NCBI RefSeq assembly: GCF_902859645.1
Contig: NZ_CADIJR010000035.1
Coordinates: 1-64,000 of the forward strand
Reading direction: 5' to 3'
Source of the DNA: Achromobacter insuavis
GTDB taxonomy: Bacteria > Pseudomonadota > Gammaproteobacteria > Burkholderiales > Burkholderiaceae_B
DNA: 64,000 nucleotides
Below are positions 54,013 through 62,501 of the stretch, one piece after another. Each line of letters begins with the position of its first letter. The first letter of the stretch is position 1. The notes beneath the pieces are model-generated. The model had not been told where the DNA came from and did not search any database. It saw only the letters and a list, made by a program, of their open reading frames with translations. A program made the position numbers and the translations under genes.

Positions 54013-55236
54013 ATGCCCAAATCCGACGCCGGCGCCTCTCGACGGATTCTCCTGGTGGAAGACCACCCGGTGGAGCGGGCGTATCTGCAGAACATGCTGC
54101 TGGCCCTGGGGTACCGGCGGGTGGCCGGGGTCGGCAGCAGCGCCGAGGCCATCGGCGCCCTGGCGCGCCAGGCCTACGATGTGGTGATCAGCGACATCGT
54201 CATGGGCGAGGGCGACGGCACCCGCCTGCCCAACGAACTGCGCCAGCTGGTTGACGGCGGCCGGCTCAAGAGCATGCCGCCGATCGTCTGGATCAGCAGC
54301 CTTTCCGACGAACTGTTGCAATCGCATGTGCGGCTGGCGCTGCAGGCCGGCTGCCCGTCGTCGCAGGCGCTGGCCAAGCCGGTGACGCGCACCGCCATGC
54401 AGCACGCCATCAAGACGGCGCTGCACAGCCTGGACGACGATACGGCGTCGCCGCGCCGCACCGCGGTGCGGCGCGAGGTGATCGAGGCCGAGCTGGGCCG
54501 CGCGCTCAATTCCGGCGACGGCATGAGCGTGGTGCTGCAGCCGCAGGTGGACCTGACCACCGGCCGCGCGGTGGCGGCCGAGGCGCTGTCGCGCTGGGAT
54601 CATCCGACGCTGGGCGCCATTCCGGCGGTCGACTTCGTGCCGGCGGCGCACCGCCTGGGGCTGGACCGGACGCTGTTCAATCGCGTGGCCGACTGCGTGG
54701 TCGAGGTGCTGGCCGAGATGCACGCCGAAGGCATCGCGGTGCCGATCGCGATCAATGCCTCGGCCTCGACGCTGTGCGCGCCGGGGCTGCCGGACGGCCT
54801 GGAGCAGCGGGTGGCGCAGGCCGGGCTGCCAGCGCGGCTGGTCAAGGTGGAACTGACGGAGGACGAGCCGGTCACCGACTGGCTGGCCCTGTCGTCGGCC
54901 CTGAACCTGTTGCGGGTGCGCGGCTTCGAGCTGGCCATGGACGATTTCGGCGCGGGCATCGCCTCGATGCGGCTGTTCTCGGCCATGCCGTTCACCGAAC
55001 TGAAGATCGACCGCGACTTCATCGTCCACATGCACCGCGAGCCGGCCTCGCGCGCGGTGGTGGCGGCGGCCATCGAGATGGGGCGGGTGCTGGGACGGCG
55101 GGTGGTGGCCGAAGGGGTCGAGCAGGAGCGCGACATCCTGCTGCTGCGCGAGCTGGGGTGCACGCTGGCGCAGGGCTACGGCATTTCGATGCCGCTGGCC
55201 CCGGCCGATTTCATCGCATTCTGCCGCCGGCAATGA
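54013..55236 (+). CDS. REC-EAL response regulator, cyclic di-GMP phosphodiesterase
   Basis: Two-domain protein of 407 residues. The receiver (about 10-130) has phospho-acceptor Asp61 in VVISDIVMGEGDG and Lys122 in LAKPVTRT. The EAL domain (about 155-405) retains its catalytic set: VAAEALSRW, IAINASA, KVELTEDEP, MDDFGAGIASM, LKIDRDFI and VVAEGVEQERD. It is therefore expected to hydrolyse cyclic di-GMP when phosphorylated, like RocR. No kinase gene adjoins. DDFGAG replaces the commoner DDFGTG. Confidence 0.92.
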   Translation: MPKSDAGASRRILLVEDHPVERAYLQNMLLALGYRRVAGVGSSAEAIGALARQAYDVVISDIVMGEGDGTRLPNELRQLVDGGRLKSMPPIVWISSLSDELLQSHVRLALQAGCPSSQALAKPVTRTAMQHAIKTALHSLDDDTASPRRTAVRREVIEAELGRALNSGDGMSVVLQPQVDLTTGRAVAAEALSRWDHPTLGAIPAVDFVPAAHRLGLDRTLFNRVADCVVEVLAEMHAEGIAVPIAINASASTLCAPGLPDGLEQRVAQAGLPARLVKVELTEDEPVTDWLALSSALNLLRVRGFELAMDDFGAGIASMRLFSAMPFTELKIDRDFIVHMHREPASRAVVAAAIEMGRVLGRRVVAEGVEQERDILLLRELGCTLAQGYGISMPLAPADFIAFCRRQ

Positions 55237-55264
55237 GGCCGGCCGGCGGCGCCGCGATCGCCGC

Positions 55265-56911
55265 TCAGAGACCGGCCACGTCGATGTCGCCCGGATAGTC
55301 GACCGAGAACTTGAGCACCGCGTCGCGCGACTTGCCGGGCTCCATGTCCCAGTTCCACACCAGCACGCCATCGTCTTCGCGCTTGATGTCGCGGTCGGCC
55401 GGCGACAGCAGCTTGACCTCGATCTTCTCGTTGCGCGAGATCGGCAGACGGTCCTTGAAGCTCACCTGTTCCTTGGTGGCCTTGTTGTTCTTGACCGTGA
55501 TCTTGTATTCGTAGGTCACGCGCTTGCCGTTGCCGGAGAAGCCGGTGCTTTCGGTGAACCGGTTGACCAGCTGGCGCTTGATCGAGATGCCGTCGTCGGC
55601 GCCCAGGGCCAGCTCGACCTTTTCGCCGGGCATCACCGGCTTCATGGACGAGGCGGCCACGAAGGCGTCCTCCAGGAAGGTGTTGAGCGTGCCCGCCAGG
55701 AACGGGTATTCGGTGTTGTTGTTGGCCAGCGCGGTCAGAAAGGCGGCCTCGCGCAGCGCCGGGGTGGACTGGTATTGCAGCGTGGCCGGCAGCTTGGCGG
55801 TGGTGATGGCGACGCGCTGCGTGCTGTTGTCGGACGGCAGCGTGGCGGGCTGGCGGATCTGGAACGAGGCGCTGGTGGCCTCGGACTGGACCTCGGCGGT
55901 CGAGACCTTGGCCTCTTCCAGGACGGGCGCCATGTCGGCGGCGGCCGCCTCGGCGTAGGCCGCCTTGGGGCTCTGGCGGGCCCGCGGCTCGGGGCGCATG
56001 GCCGGCGCCGCGGCCGCCACCGGGGCCGGCATCGGCGGGGGCGGCGCCGCCACGTCGATGATCCACGGATTCAGCTTGGGCGCGCCGCCGCCCAGCGCCG
56101 GGCGGGCGGTGGACAGGGTCAGCTTGACGTTGTTCCAGTCTTCGCCGGTGTTCTGGCGGATCACGCCGAAATAGCCGAGATCGACGCTGCGGTCGGCCGG
56201 ACGCAGGCGCGCATCGTAGGACGGCGTCCAGCGCGCGCCCGCCACCGCATAGGACACGTTCAGATCGAGCTTGCCGGCGCGCGCCAGGTTGACGCGCAGC
56301 GTGACCGTCTTGGTGCGGCGGTTGAGTTGGCCCTGCAACTGGCCCAGCTCGCCTTGCGCGGCGGACAGCTGGCGCTCCAGGTCGTCGCGCTGCTCGGCCA
56401 CGCGGCGCAGGCCGGCGAGCGTGCGGCTGAGCGTGTCGGCGCTGAGGGCCTGGATCGCCTTGAGCTCGTCCAGCGTCGGGCGCGGGCCGTCCTTGGCCGG
56501 CTCGGTGGCACCGCGCTGCATCATCGCCACCAGCTCGCGCTGGTTGTCCAGCACCGCCGCCTCGTCGTCCAGCGCGGCCTGCTGGCCCTGGAGCTTGCGG
56601 ATCTGGTCTTCCAGCTGCTTGACGCGCTCGTTGGCGGTATCGGCCTGGAAGGCATCACGCACCCGCACGTCCAGCAGGGTGGCCTGGCCGCTGCTCTTGG
56701 CCGAGACCTGCAGCGAGTTTTCCTGCAGGCTGGCGGGCAGCTTTTCCAGGACCAGCTCGTGTTCGCCGGCCGGCAGTTCGCTGCTGGCGGCGCGGGTGAC
56801 GACAGCGCGGTCCTGGTAGACCGTCACCGCGCCGATGGAGGAGGCCAGCCCGGCCGCCGCGGCCAGACCGGGGAGCGTGGCGATGGCCACGGCCAGAAGA
56901 GTACGTTGCAC
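55265..56911 (-). CDS. DUF4139 domain protein (MuiA-like), exported
   Basis: Protein of about 548 residues with a signal peptide (TLLAVAIATLPGLAAAAG) and a DUF4140-type N-domain at about 25-125 (IGAVTVYQDRAVVTRAASSE). A coiled coil follows (ANERVKQLEDQIRKLQGQQA and RRVAEQRDDLERQLSAAQGE), then a DUF4139 beta-rich domain from about 210 to the end (YAVAGARWTPSYDARLRPAD, WNNVKLTLSTARP). An Ala/Pro-rich linker of about 60 residues interrupts it. I use GTG 56911, preceded by AGGT; longer frames add a Cys/Arg-rich leader. The family includes the mucoidy inhibitor MuiA; its biochemical role is unknown. Confidence 0.85.
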   Translation of the reverse strand: MQRTLLAVAIATLPGLAAAAGLASSIGAVTVYQDRAVVTRAASSELPAGEHELVLEKLPASLQENSLQVSAKSSGQATLLDVRVRDAFQADTANERVKQLEDQIRKLQGQQAALDDEAAVLDNQRELVAMMQRGATEPAKDGPRPTLDELKAIQALSADTLSRTLAGLRRVAEQRDDLERQLSAAQGELGQLQGQLNRRTKTVTLRVNLARAGKLDLNVSYAVAGARWTPSYDARLRPADRSVDLGYFGVIRQNTGEDWNNVKLTLSTARPALGGGAPKLNPWIIDVAAPPPPMPAPVAAAAPAMRPEPRARQSPKAAYAEAAAADMAPVLEEAKVSTAEVQSEATSASFQIRQPATLPSDNSTQRVAITTAKLPATLQYQSTPALREAAFLTALANNNTEYPFLAGTLNTFLEDAFVAASSMKPVMPGEKVELALGADDGISIKRQLVNRFTESTGFSGNGKRVTYEYKITVKNNKATKEQVSFKDRLPISRNEKIEVKLLSPADRDIKREDDGVLVWNWDMEPGKSRDAVLKFSVDYPGDIDVAGL

Positions 56912-57052
56912 GTGTGCACCTATAGGCAGGTTGCGCCGGCCGGCCTTCCGGTGAAGAGGGTCGCAGCGGCGATAGCGCGACAATTTACAGGGCGCGGCGG
57001 GGCACGGGTTTACAGAAGATGACAAAAGCGACAGGGCGATACCGCCCTGTTT

Positions 57053-57961
57053 TCAGGCGGGCGCGGACGGCTCGGGATGCGCCAGCCGCCGCAGCATCTC
57101 GACCGCGTTGCGCGCGGCGACGGAGCGGTCGTGGCGGCGGTAGGCCATGTCCAGCAGAGCGTGGGGCGCGTCGCCCTTGATCGGCCGGTACTCGATGCCT
57201 TGGGCGCCCATGTGGCGCATGGCGGCGGGCACGATCGAGATGCCGACGCCGGCCGCCACCAGGCTGACGATCGAGGCCATCTGCGGCGCTTCCTGGATGA
57301 CGCGCGGCGTGAACCCGGCGCGCAGGCAGGCGTTCTGGATCGCGTCGTACAGGCCGGCGCCGATGGGGCGGGGGTACAGCACGAAATCCTGGTCGGCCAG
57401 CGCGGCGATCGGCACGCTGCGCTTGCGGCTGAGCGGATGGTCGGGCGGCAGGGCGATCAGCATGGGTTCGTCGAGCACGCGCTCGGCCTCGAATTCCGGA
57501 TCCAGCACGTACGGCGGCCGCACGAAGGCGACGTCGACGGCGTTCTCGCGCAGGCCGCGCAGCAGGCTGACGGTGTTGCTTTCGGTGAGGCTGATGCGCA
57601 CGTCCGGATAGCGGTCGCGGAAGGCGCGGATAGCGCGCGGCAGGTAAGGGTGGAACACGGCCGAGGCGGTGAAGCCCACCGTGATGGCGCCGTGCTCGCC
57701 GCGTCCCAGGCGGCGGGCCGTGTCGATGGCGCGGTCGGCGCTGGCCAGGATGGCGCGGGCGTCTTCCAGGAACTGCGCGCCGGCCTCGGTCAGCTCGACC
57801 CCGCGCGGCAGGCGCAGGAACAGCGCGGTGCCGATCTCGCGCTCGAGCTGCTGGATCTGCTGGCTCAGCGGCGGCTGGCCGATGCCCAGCCGGGCGGCGG
57901 CGCGGGTGAAGTGCAGTTCTTCCGCGACCACGGTGAAATAGCGCAGGTGCCTGAGTTCCAT
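57053..57961 (-). CDS. LysR-family transcriptional regulator
   Basis: Regulator of 302 residues with the BenM/CatM-type N-terminus MELRHLRYFTVVAEELHFTR, the recognition helix region LGIGQPPLSQQIQQLEREIG and a PBP2 effector domain (ALPPDHPLSRKRSVPIAALA). It is divergent from an MFS exporter, with an ATAT-N7-ATAT LysR box in between, so it probably controls that transporter. Confidence 0.92.
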   Translation of the reverse strand: MELRHLRYFTVVAEELHFTRAAARLGIGQPPLSQQIQQLEREIGTALFLRLPRGVELTEAGAQFLEDARAILASADRAIDTARRLGRGEHGAITVGFTASAVFHPYLPRAIRAFRDRYPDVRISLTESNTVSLLRGLRENAVDVAFVRPPYVLDPEFEAERVLDEPMLIALPPDHPLSRKRSVPIAALADQDFVLYPRPIGAGLYDAIQNACLRAGFTPRVIQEAPQMASIVSLVAAGVGISIVPAAMRHMGAQGIEYRPIKGDAPHALLDMAYRRHDRSVAARNAVEMLRRLAHPEPSAPA

Positions 57962-57989
57962 CGTTTTAAAATATAGGGAGTGCCGGTTT

Positions 57990-58006
57990 CATATATTGGA
58001 CATATG
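57990..58006. promoter_or_regulatory. LysR-type box between lysR and the MFS gene
   Basis: CATAT-ATTGGAC-ATATG is a palindrome with the classical T-N11-A core (ATAT-N7-ATAT). It lies 29 bases before the lysR start on one side and 60 bases before the MFS start on the other. Confidence 0.6.
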
Positions 58007-58065
58007 CAGGGGAAAAGTCTACCTTGATCGCACGGGTCCGTTGCCCGATGTTTTCGAGAATTCCG

Positions 58066-59349
58066 ATGTCCACCGCCTCAGCCGTTCCCCCATCTTCCTC
58101 CGCCGCGCCCCAGGCCGAATACCTGGCGCGCGGCACGCCGGCCTTGCGGCGCGCCCAGTGGGCGCTGTTCGCGGCCGGCTTTTCCACGTTTTCGCTGCTG
58201 TATTGCGTGCAGCCGCTGATGCCGCTGTTCACCCAGGCCTTCGGCGTGTCGCCGGCCCAGAGCAGCCTGGTGCTGTCGCTCTGTACCGGCCTGCTGGCCG
58301 TGGCGATCTTCCTGGTGGGGCTGTTTTCGCAGGCGCTGCCGCGCAAGCGCATCATGGCGCTGTCGCTGTTCGCCTCGGCCGTGCTGGGCACGGCGGCGGC
58401 GGTGGCGCCCGACTGGCACAGCCTGCTGGTGCTGCGCGCGTTGCAGGGCGTGGCGATGGGCGGGGTGCCGGCGGTGGCCATGGCCTACCTGGCCGAAGAG
58501 GTCGAACCCGACACGCTCGGTTTCGTCATGGGGCTGTACATCAGCGGCAGCGCCTTCGGCGGCCTGTCCGGGCGCGTCATCACGGGCCTGGTGTCCGATC
58601 ATTTCGGCTGGCGCGCGGCGCTGGGCACGCTGGGCTTGCTGGGCATTGTCGCGGCGCTGCTGTTCATCTGGCTGCTGCCGGCCTCTCGCCGGTTCACGCC
58701 GCAGCGTTCGCGCGGCTGGGCCGGCGTGGCCGGCGACGTGCGCGACGGCATCGGCGCGCACCTGCGCAATGGCCCGCTGTGCGGCCTGTTCGCCATGGGC
58801 GGGTTGCTGATGGGCGCCTTCGTCACCGTCTACAACTACGTCGGCTTCCGCCTGCTGGCGCCGCCGTTCTCGCTGAGCCAGACCTTCATCGGCTTCATCT
58901 TCGTGGTGTACCTGGTCGGCATCTTCGCCTCGACCTACTTCGGCCGCCTGGCCGATCGCCACGGCCGCGGCGCGATGCTGGCGGCGGGCACCGGCATTGC
59001 GCTGGCGGGCCTGCTGCTGACCCTGTCGGACACGCTGGTGGTGCTGGTCGCCGGCATCGTCGTCTTCACCTTCGGCTTCTTCGCCGCGCACGCGGTGGCC
59101 AGCGGCTGGGTCGGCCAGATGTCGCGCGGCTACAAGGCGCTGGCGGCCGCGCTGTACCTGCTGGTGTACTACGTAGGTTCCAGCGTGCTGGGCTCGCTGG
59201 GCGGCCACTTCTGGACCGATGGCGGCTGGCCCGGCGTGGCGGCCATGGCCGGCAGCCTGCTGACGGCGGCGTTGGCCATCAGCGCGGCGCTCTACTGGCG
59301 CACGGCGCGCGTGCCGCCGGCCTCCGCGGTGGAGCGGGGCGCGTCCTGA
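58066..59349 (+). CDS. MFS transporter, YnfM-like
   Basis: Twelve-TM major facilitator of about 427 residues. TM1 reads WALFAAGFSTFSLLYCVQPL, followed by MPLFTQAFGVSPAQSSLVLS, the loop motif SQALPRKRIMALS, VAMAYLAEEVEPDTLGFVMG and LYISGSAFGGLSGRV, a pattern typical of YnfM/arabinose-efflux-like permeases. The start at 58066 (MSTASAV) fits best; 58024 and 58048 are alternatives. It is paired with the divergent LysR gene. Substrate is unknown. Confidence 0.88.
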   Translation: MSTASAVPPSSSAAPQAEYLARGTPALRRAQWALFAAGFSTFSLLYCVQPLMPLFTQAFGVSPAQSSLVLSLCTGLLAVAIFLVGLFSQALPRKRIMALSLFASAVLGTAAAVAPDWHSLLVLRALQGVAMGGVPAVAMAYLAEEVEPDTLGFVMGLYISGSAFGGLSGRVITGLVSDHFGWRAALGTLGLLGIVAALLFIWLLPASRRFTPQRSRGWAGVAGDVRDGIGAHLRNGPLCGLFAMGGLLMGAFVTVYNYVGFRLLAPPFSLSQTFIGFIFVVYLVGIFASTYFGRLADRHGRGAMLAAGTGIALAGLLLTLSDTLVVLVAGIVVFTFGFFAAHAVASGWVGQMSRGYKALAAALYLLVYYVGSSVLGSLGGHFWTDGGWPGVAAMAGSLLTAALAISAALYWRTARVPPASAVERGAS

Positions 59350-59389
59350 GCGTCCTGGATGTCCCGTTGACGGGCGGGCATGCGTCGCC

Positions 59390-59415
59390 GGCCACGTGCC
59401 TTCGGGCGCGTGGCC
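59390..59415. terminator. UUCG-loop hairpin between convergent MFS and flhD-like genes
   Basis: GGCCACGTGCC and GGCGCGTGGCC pair over 11 positions (one G-T wobble) around a TTCG tetraloop. A second GGCGCC/GGCGCC pair follows. It lies 40 bases past the MFS stop and 47 bases past the flhD-like stop. There is no T tract. Confidence 0.5.
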
Positions 59416-59461
59416 ATCGCGCCTTTCGGCGTCGGCGCCATCGGCCTTTCGGCGCCGGCAA

Positions 59462-59767
59462 CTAGGCTGGGGTGCGGACCGGCGGCGCCTCGACCGGGGC
59501 CTCGGCGGCCAGGGTGGCCTCCATGCCCTGGCTGAGCGTCGCCAGCAGCAGGTGCGGCGCCAGGTTCAGCTGGGCCAGCACCACGCTGCTTTTGGCCAGC
59601 CGCGCCAGCTCCTCGTGTTTCAGGCCTGCCAGCCATTGACAGGCGCGTTCCGATATCTGCATGCCCGCCATCGCCGGCAGGTTGCCGGTGCGGGCCATCC
59701 GCTGCAGCAGCAGATACATCAGATTGGTTTCGTGGATATCGCGCAGAAGTTCGGTTGATCGCGGCAT
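59462..59767 (-). CDS. flhD: FlhD-like transcriptional regulator, orphan (no flhC)
   Basis: Small all-helical protein of 101 residues. It resembles FlhD, the partner subunit of the flagellar master regulator FlhD4C2: STELLRDIHETNLMYLLLQR matches the FlhD N-terminal dimerisation helix, then GISERA-like GMQISERACQWLAGL and EELARLAKSSVVLAQLNL. The C-terminal tail is short and Ala/Pro-rich. In flagellar operons flhC follows flhD directly; here the next gene downstream is a convergent MFS gene, so no flhC is present. It may join a FlhC encoded elsewhere or act alone. Confidence 0.75.
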   Translation of the reverse strand: MPRSTELLRDIHETNLMYLLLQRMARTGNLPAMAGMQISERACQWLAGLKHEELARLAKSSVVLAQLNLAPHLLLATLSQGMEATLAAEAPVEAPPVRTPA

Positions 59768-59965
59768 CGGGTGCCCCTCACTTCATTGAATCCGCGACCC
59801 GGCGGTTGCACGGGCCAGGAACAGGCAAGGCGCGAGGCGTCCTGTATGGGCGTCTAGTCAAGCCCGCGAGGGCTTGCGTGCCGATATGGTTTGTCGATCA
59901 TATTTAAGCGATCAGGGGCCGTCAGTAATGGATTTCCCTGTACTCGGATTCGGCATATCCTCATA

Positions 59966-59995
59966 TTCTGAAACAGACGCATTCTCATTTATAAT
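59966..59995 (+). promoter_or_regulatory. Promoter of the DUF2325 gene
   Basis: A perfect TATAAT -10 hexamer lies at 59990-59995, 66 bases before the ATG, inside an AT-rich stretch of about 110 bases. The best -35 is TTCTGA at 59966 (18-base spacing), which matches only in part. The flhD-like gene diverges from the same 293-bp gap. Confidence 0.55.
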
Positions 59996-60060
59996 GCCCA
60001 GCACGTTGGACGGCGCATCACCCGCGTCCGCCTGTAGTCCGCCACCCCGAGAGGCCCACG

Positions 60061-60774
60061 ATGACCCTAGCATTCCAGGAGCCCAATTCGCTGCAGCGCG
60101 AACACGCGGCGCTGCTCGCCGCCTATGGCCAGGCGCAGGGCCGCTGCAGCCGCCTGCTCAGCGCCCAGGCGCAGCGCATCCAGCACCTGGAAGGCGAGGT
60201 CCTCAAGCTGCGGGCCGCGGTCATCCAGCGCGACACCGCGCTGGCCTGGGCGCGCGAAGACCGCGCCGCGCTCGAGGGCGCGATTCCGGGGCTGCCCAAG
60301 CGCGTGGCGCTGGCCCGGCGCGTCACGCAGCTGATGGAACGGGTGCAGAGCCTGATGCGCGAGCGCCTGGCCTGGCAGGACCGCGCCGCCGCCGCGCGCG
60401 CGCGTCCGCTCGACAGCGCCGCCGAGCCCGCCGTGGCGCCCGCGGTGATCGCCGCCGCGACCTTGCGCGAGAAGTCCGTGCTGTGCGTGGGCGAGGACGC
60501 CATGGCCCTGATGCTGACGCGCAAGGTGGTGGAAATGGCCGGCGGCCGCTACCTGGGCCACTGCGGCGGCGAAGGCGCCGACGGCGACACGTTGGAAGCC
60601 AGCCTGGTCGCCGCCGACCTGGTGATCTGCCAGACCGGCTGCGTCAGCCATGGCGCCTACTGGCGCGTCAAGGATCACTGCACCCGCACCGGCAAGCAAT
60701 GCGTGCTGGTCGACAAGCCCGAGGCGCTCACGGCGCTGGGACTGGCGCGCGAAAGCGCTGATCTGCCGCGCTGA
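60061..60774 (+). CDS. DUF2325 domain protein with N-terminal coiled coil
   Basis: Cytosolic protein of 237 residues. The first 130 residues are helical and coiled-coil-like (RLLSAQAQRIQHLEGEVLKL, VTQLMERVQSLMRERLAWQD). The C-terminal 100 residues form a Rossmann-like DUF2325 domain: KSVLCVGEDAMALMLTRKVV, GGRYLGHCGGEGADGDTLEA, DLVICQTGCVSHGAYWRVKD and HCTRTGKQCVLVDKP. The conserved Cys and His may bind metal or nucleotide. The function of DUF2325 is unknown. It is divergent from the orphan flhD-like gene and convergent with the ABC pair. Confidence 0.85.
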   Translation: MTLAFQEPNSLQREHAALLAAYGQAQGRCSRLLSAQAQRIQHLEGEVLKLRAAVIQRDTALAWAREDRAALEGAIPGLPKRVALARRVTQLMERVQSLMRERLAWQDRAAAARARPLDSAAEPAVAPAVIAAATLREKSVLCVGEDAMALMLTRKVVEMAGGRYLGHCGGEGADGDTLEASLVAADLVICQTGCVSHGAYWRVKDHCTRTGKQCVLVDKPEALTALGLARESADLPR

Positions 60775-60788
60775 ACGCGTCCGCGGCA

Positions 60789-62501
60789 TCAATCCGGCGC
60801 CTGCGCGCGCCAGAGCCGGGCGTATTCCCCGTTGGCCGCGAGCAGCGCGGCGTGGCGGCCGCGTTCGACGATACGACCGTCGCGCATCACCCAGATGGCG
60901 TCGGCATCGACCACGCTGCGCAGTTGATGCGCGATCGCCAGCACGGTTCGGCCACGCGCCAATTCGTCCAGCGCTCGCTGGATCTCCCAGGCATTTTCAG
61001 GATCGACGCTGGCCAGGGCTTCATCCAGCACCAGGATGGGCGCGTTCTTGAGCAGGGCGCGGGCGATTGCCAGGCGCTGGCGTTCGCCGCCGGACAGGCG
61101 GATCACGGATTCGTCCAGCACCGTCTCGTAGCCTTGCGGCAGCCGCTCGATGAACCCATGGGCATGGGCGGCGCGGGCGGCGGCCATGACTTCGTCCAGG
61201 CTGGCATCGGGCCGGCCCAGCCGCAGGTTGTCGGCGACGCTGGCGCGGAATAGCGCGACCTCCTGCAGCATCAGCGCGACGCGCTGGTTGAGCGTCCGCG
61301 CCGCCATGTCGCGCAGGTCGACGCCACCGATGCGGATGGCGCCGCGGTCGGGGTCCCACATGCGCGCCAGCAGGCTGGCCAGCGTGGACTTGCCGCTGCC
61401 CGACGCGCCCACCAGGGCCACCCGCTGGCCCTCGGTCACGACGCCATCGATGCCGTCCAGCGCCGGCCGCGCCGCGCCGTGATGGCACAGGCCGACGCCT
61501 TCAAGCGTGAGGGTATTGCCGACGGGCATGCGTGGCGCGGCCGGCTGCGGCAGCGGCGGCTCGGCCGCCAGGGCGCGGATATGGGCCAGCGTGTCGCGCG
61601 CGTGGCGCAATTCGGCCAGGTTCAGGCCCAGGTCGCCCAGCGCGCGAAAGTAGCGCAGCGACACCACCAGGAATACCAGGAAATCGACCGGCGCCAGACG
61701 GACGCCGAGCCCCAGCGCCGCCGCCAGCGCCACGGCGGCAAAGCCCGCCTGCAGCATGCAGCCGAACAGCAGCAACGCCGGCGCGGGCGCCAGCTCGGCA
61801 CGCATCTGTTCGCGCCGCAACCGGTCCAGCAAGTCCAGGGCGCGCGCCAACCGCGCCCCGCGCCGGTCGAACTGGCGCAGGTCGCGCTGGCATTCGGCCT
61901 GTTCGAGCAGCGCCGCCACGGTCTGCTCGCGCAGGGCCGCCAGCCGCGTATCGGCCCTCGACAGCAGCCGATGGGACCAGGGGATGACAAGATAGGCGGC
62001 GGGACCCAGCACGGCGCACAGCAGCGCCAGCGCGGGCTGCAGGGCGCACAACAGCAGCCACAGGAACAGCGGCACGGCGGCATTGGCGACCGACAGCCCC
62101 CAGACCCGCGCCACGATCTCCTGATAGTGGGTATAGCGGCCGGTCAGCAGTTCGACGATGGCGGCCCGGCGGCGTTGTTGCAGCCGGCCCAGCGGCAGCC
62201 GGCCGAGTCCATCGGCCATCCGTAGCCGCGCGTCGGCCGCCAGTGTGTATACCGCGCCGAAATTGAGGACGTTGGCGCGCGCCTTCAGCCACACCAGGGC
62301 GCCATTGCAGGCCGCCAGCGCCAGCAACACCTGCAGCGCGAGGCTCGCGCTGGCGCTGCCCGCCATGACGCGGCCGAGCGCGTGGTACAGCACCAGATAC
62401 GGCAGCGTCTCGACCAGGGCCGCCAGGATGCCGCAGGCCAGCCCGCGCGCCAGGCGCGGGTCCTTGCGGCCGGCCAGGTCGAAACCGAAGTCGGGCATCA
62501 T
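60789..62501 (-). CDS. ABC exporter half-transporter (second gene of a heterodimeric pair)
   Basis: Fused permease-ATPase of 570 residues. An N-terminal six-TM type IV exporter domain spans about 1-310. The ATPase follows, with Walker A VALVGASGSGKST, Q-loop LMLQEVALF, signature RLSGGERQRLAIARAL, Walker B ILVLDEALASVDP and switch IAHQLRS, all intact. Start 62501 overlaps the previous gene's stop (ATGA), so it forms a pair with it. Tandem exporter-fold pairs of this kind include YbtPQ/IrtAB siderophore importers and many exporters; substrate is not known. Confidence 0.88.
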   Translation of the reverse strand: MMPDFGFDLAGRKDPRLARGLACGILAALVETLPYLVLYHALGRVMAGSASASLALQVLLALAACNGALVWLKARANVLNFGAVYTLAADARLRMADGLGRLPLGRLQQRRRAAIVELLTGRYTHYQEIVARVWGLSVANAAVPLFLWLLLCALQPALALLCAVLGPAAYLVIPWSHRLLSRADTRLAALREQTVAALLEQAECQRDLRQFDRRGARLARALDLLDRLRREQMRAELAPAPALLLFGCMLQAGFAAVALAAALGLGVRLAPVDFLVFLVVSLRYFRALGDLGLNLAELRHARDTLAHIRALAAEPPLPQPAAPRMPVGNTLTLEGVGLCHHGAARPALDGIDGVVTEGQRVALVGASGSGKSTLASLLARMWDPDRGAIRIGGVDLRDMAARTLNQRVALMLQEVALFRASVADNLRLGRPDASLDEVMAAARAAHAHGFIERLPQGYETVLDESVIRLSGGERQRLAIARALLKNAPILVLDEALASVDPENAWEIQRALDELARGRTVLAIAHQLRSVVDADAIWVMRDGRIVERGRHAALLAANGEYARLWRAQAPD

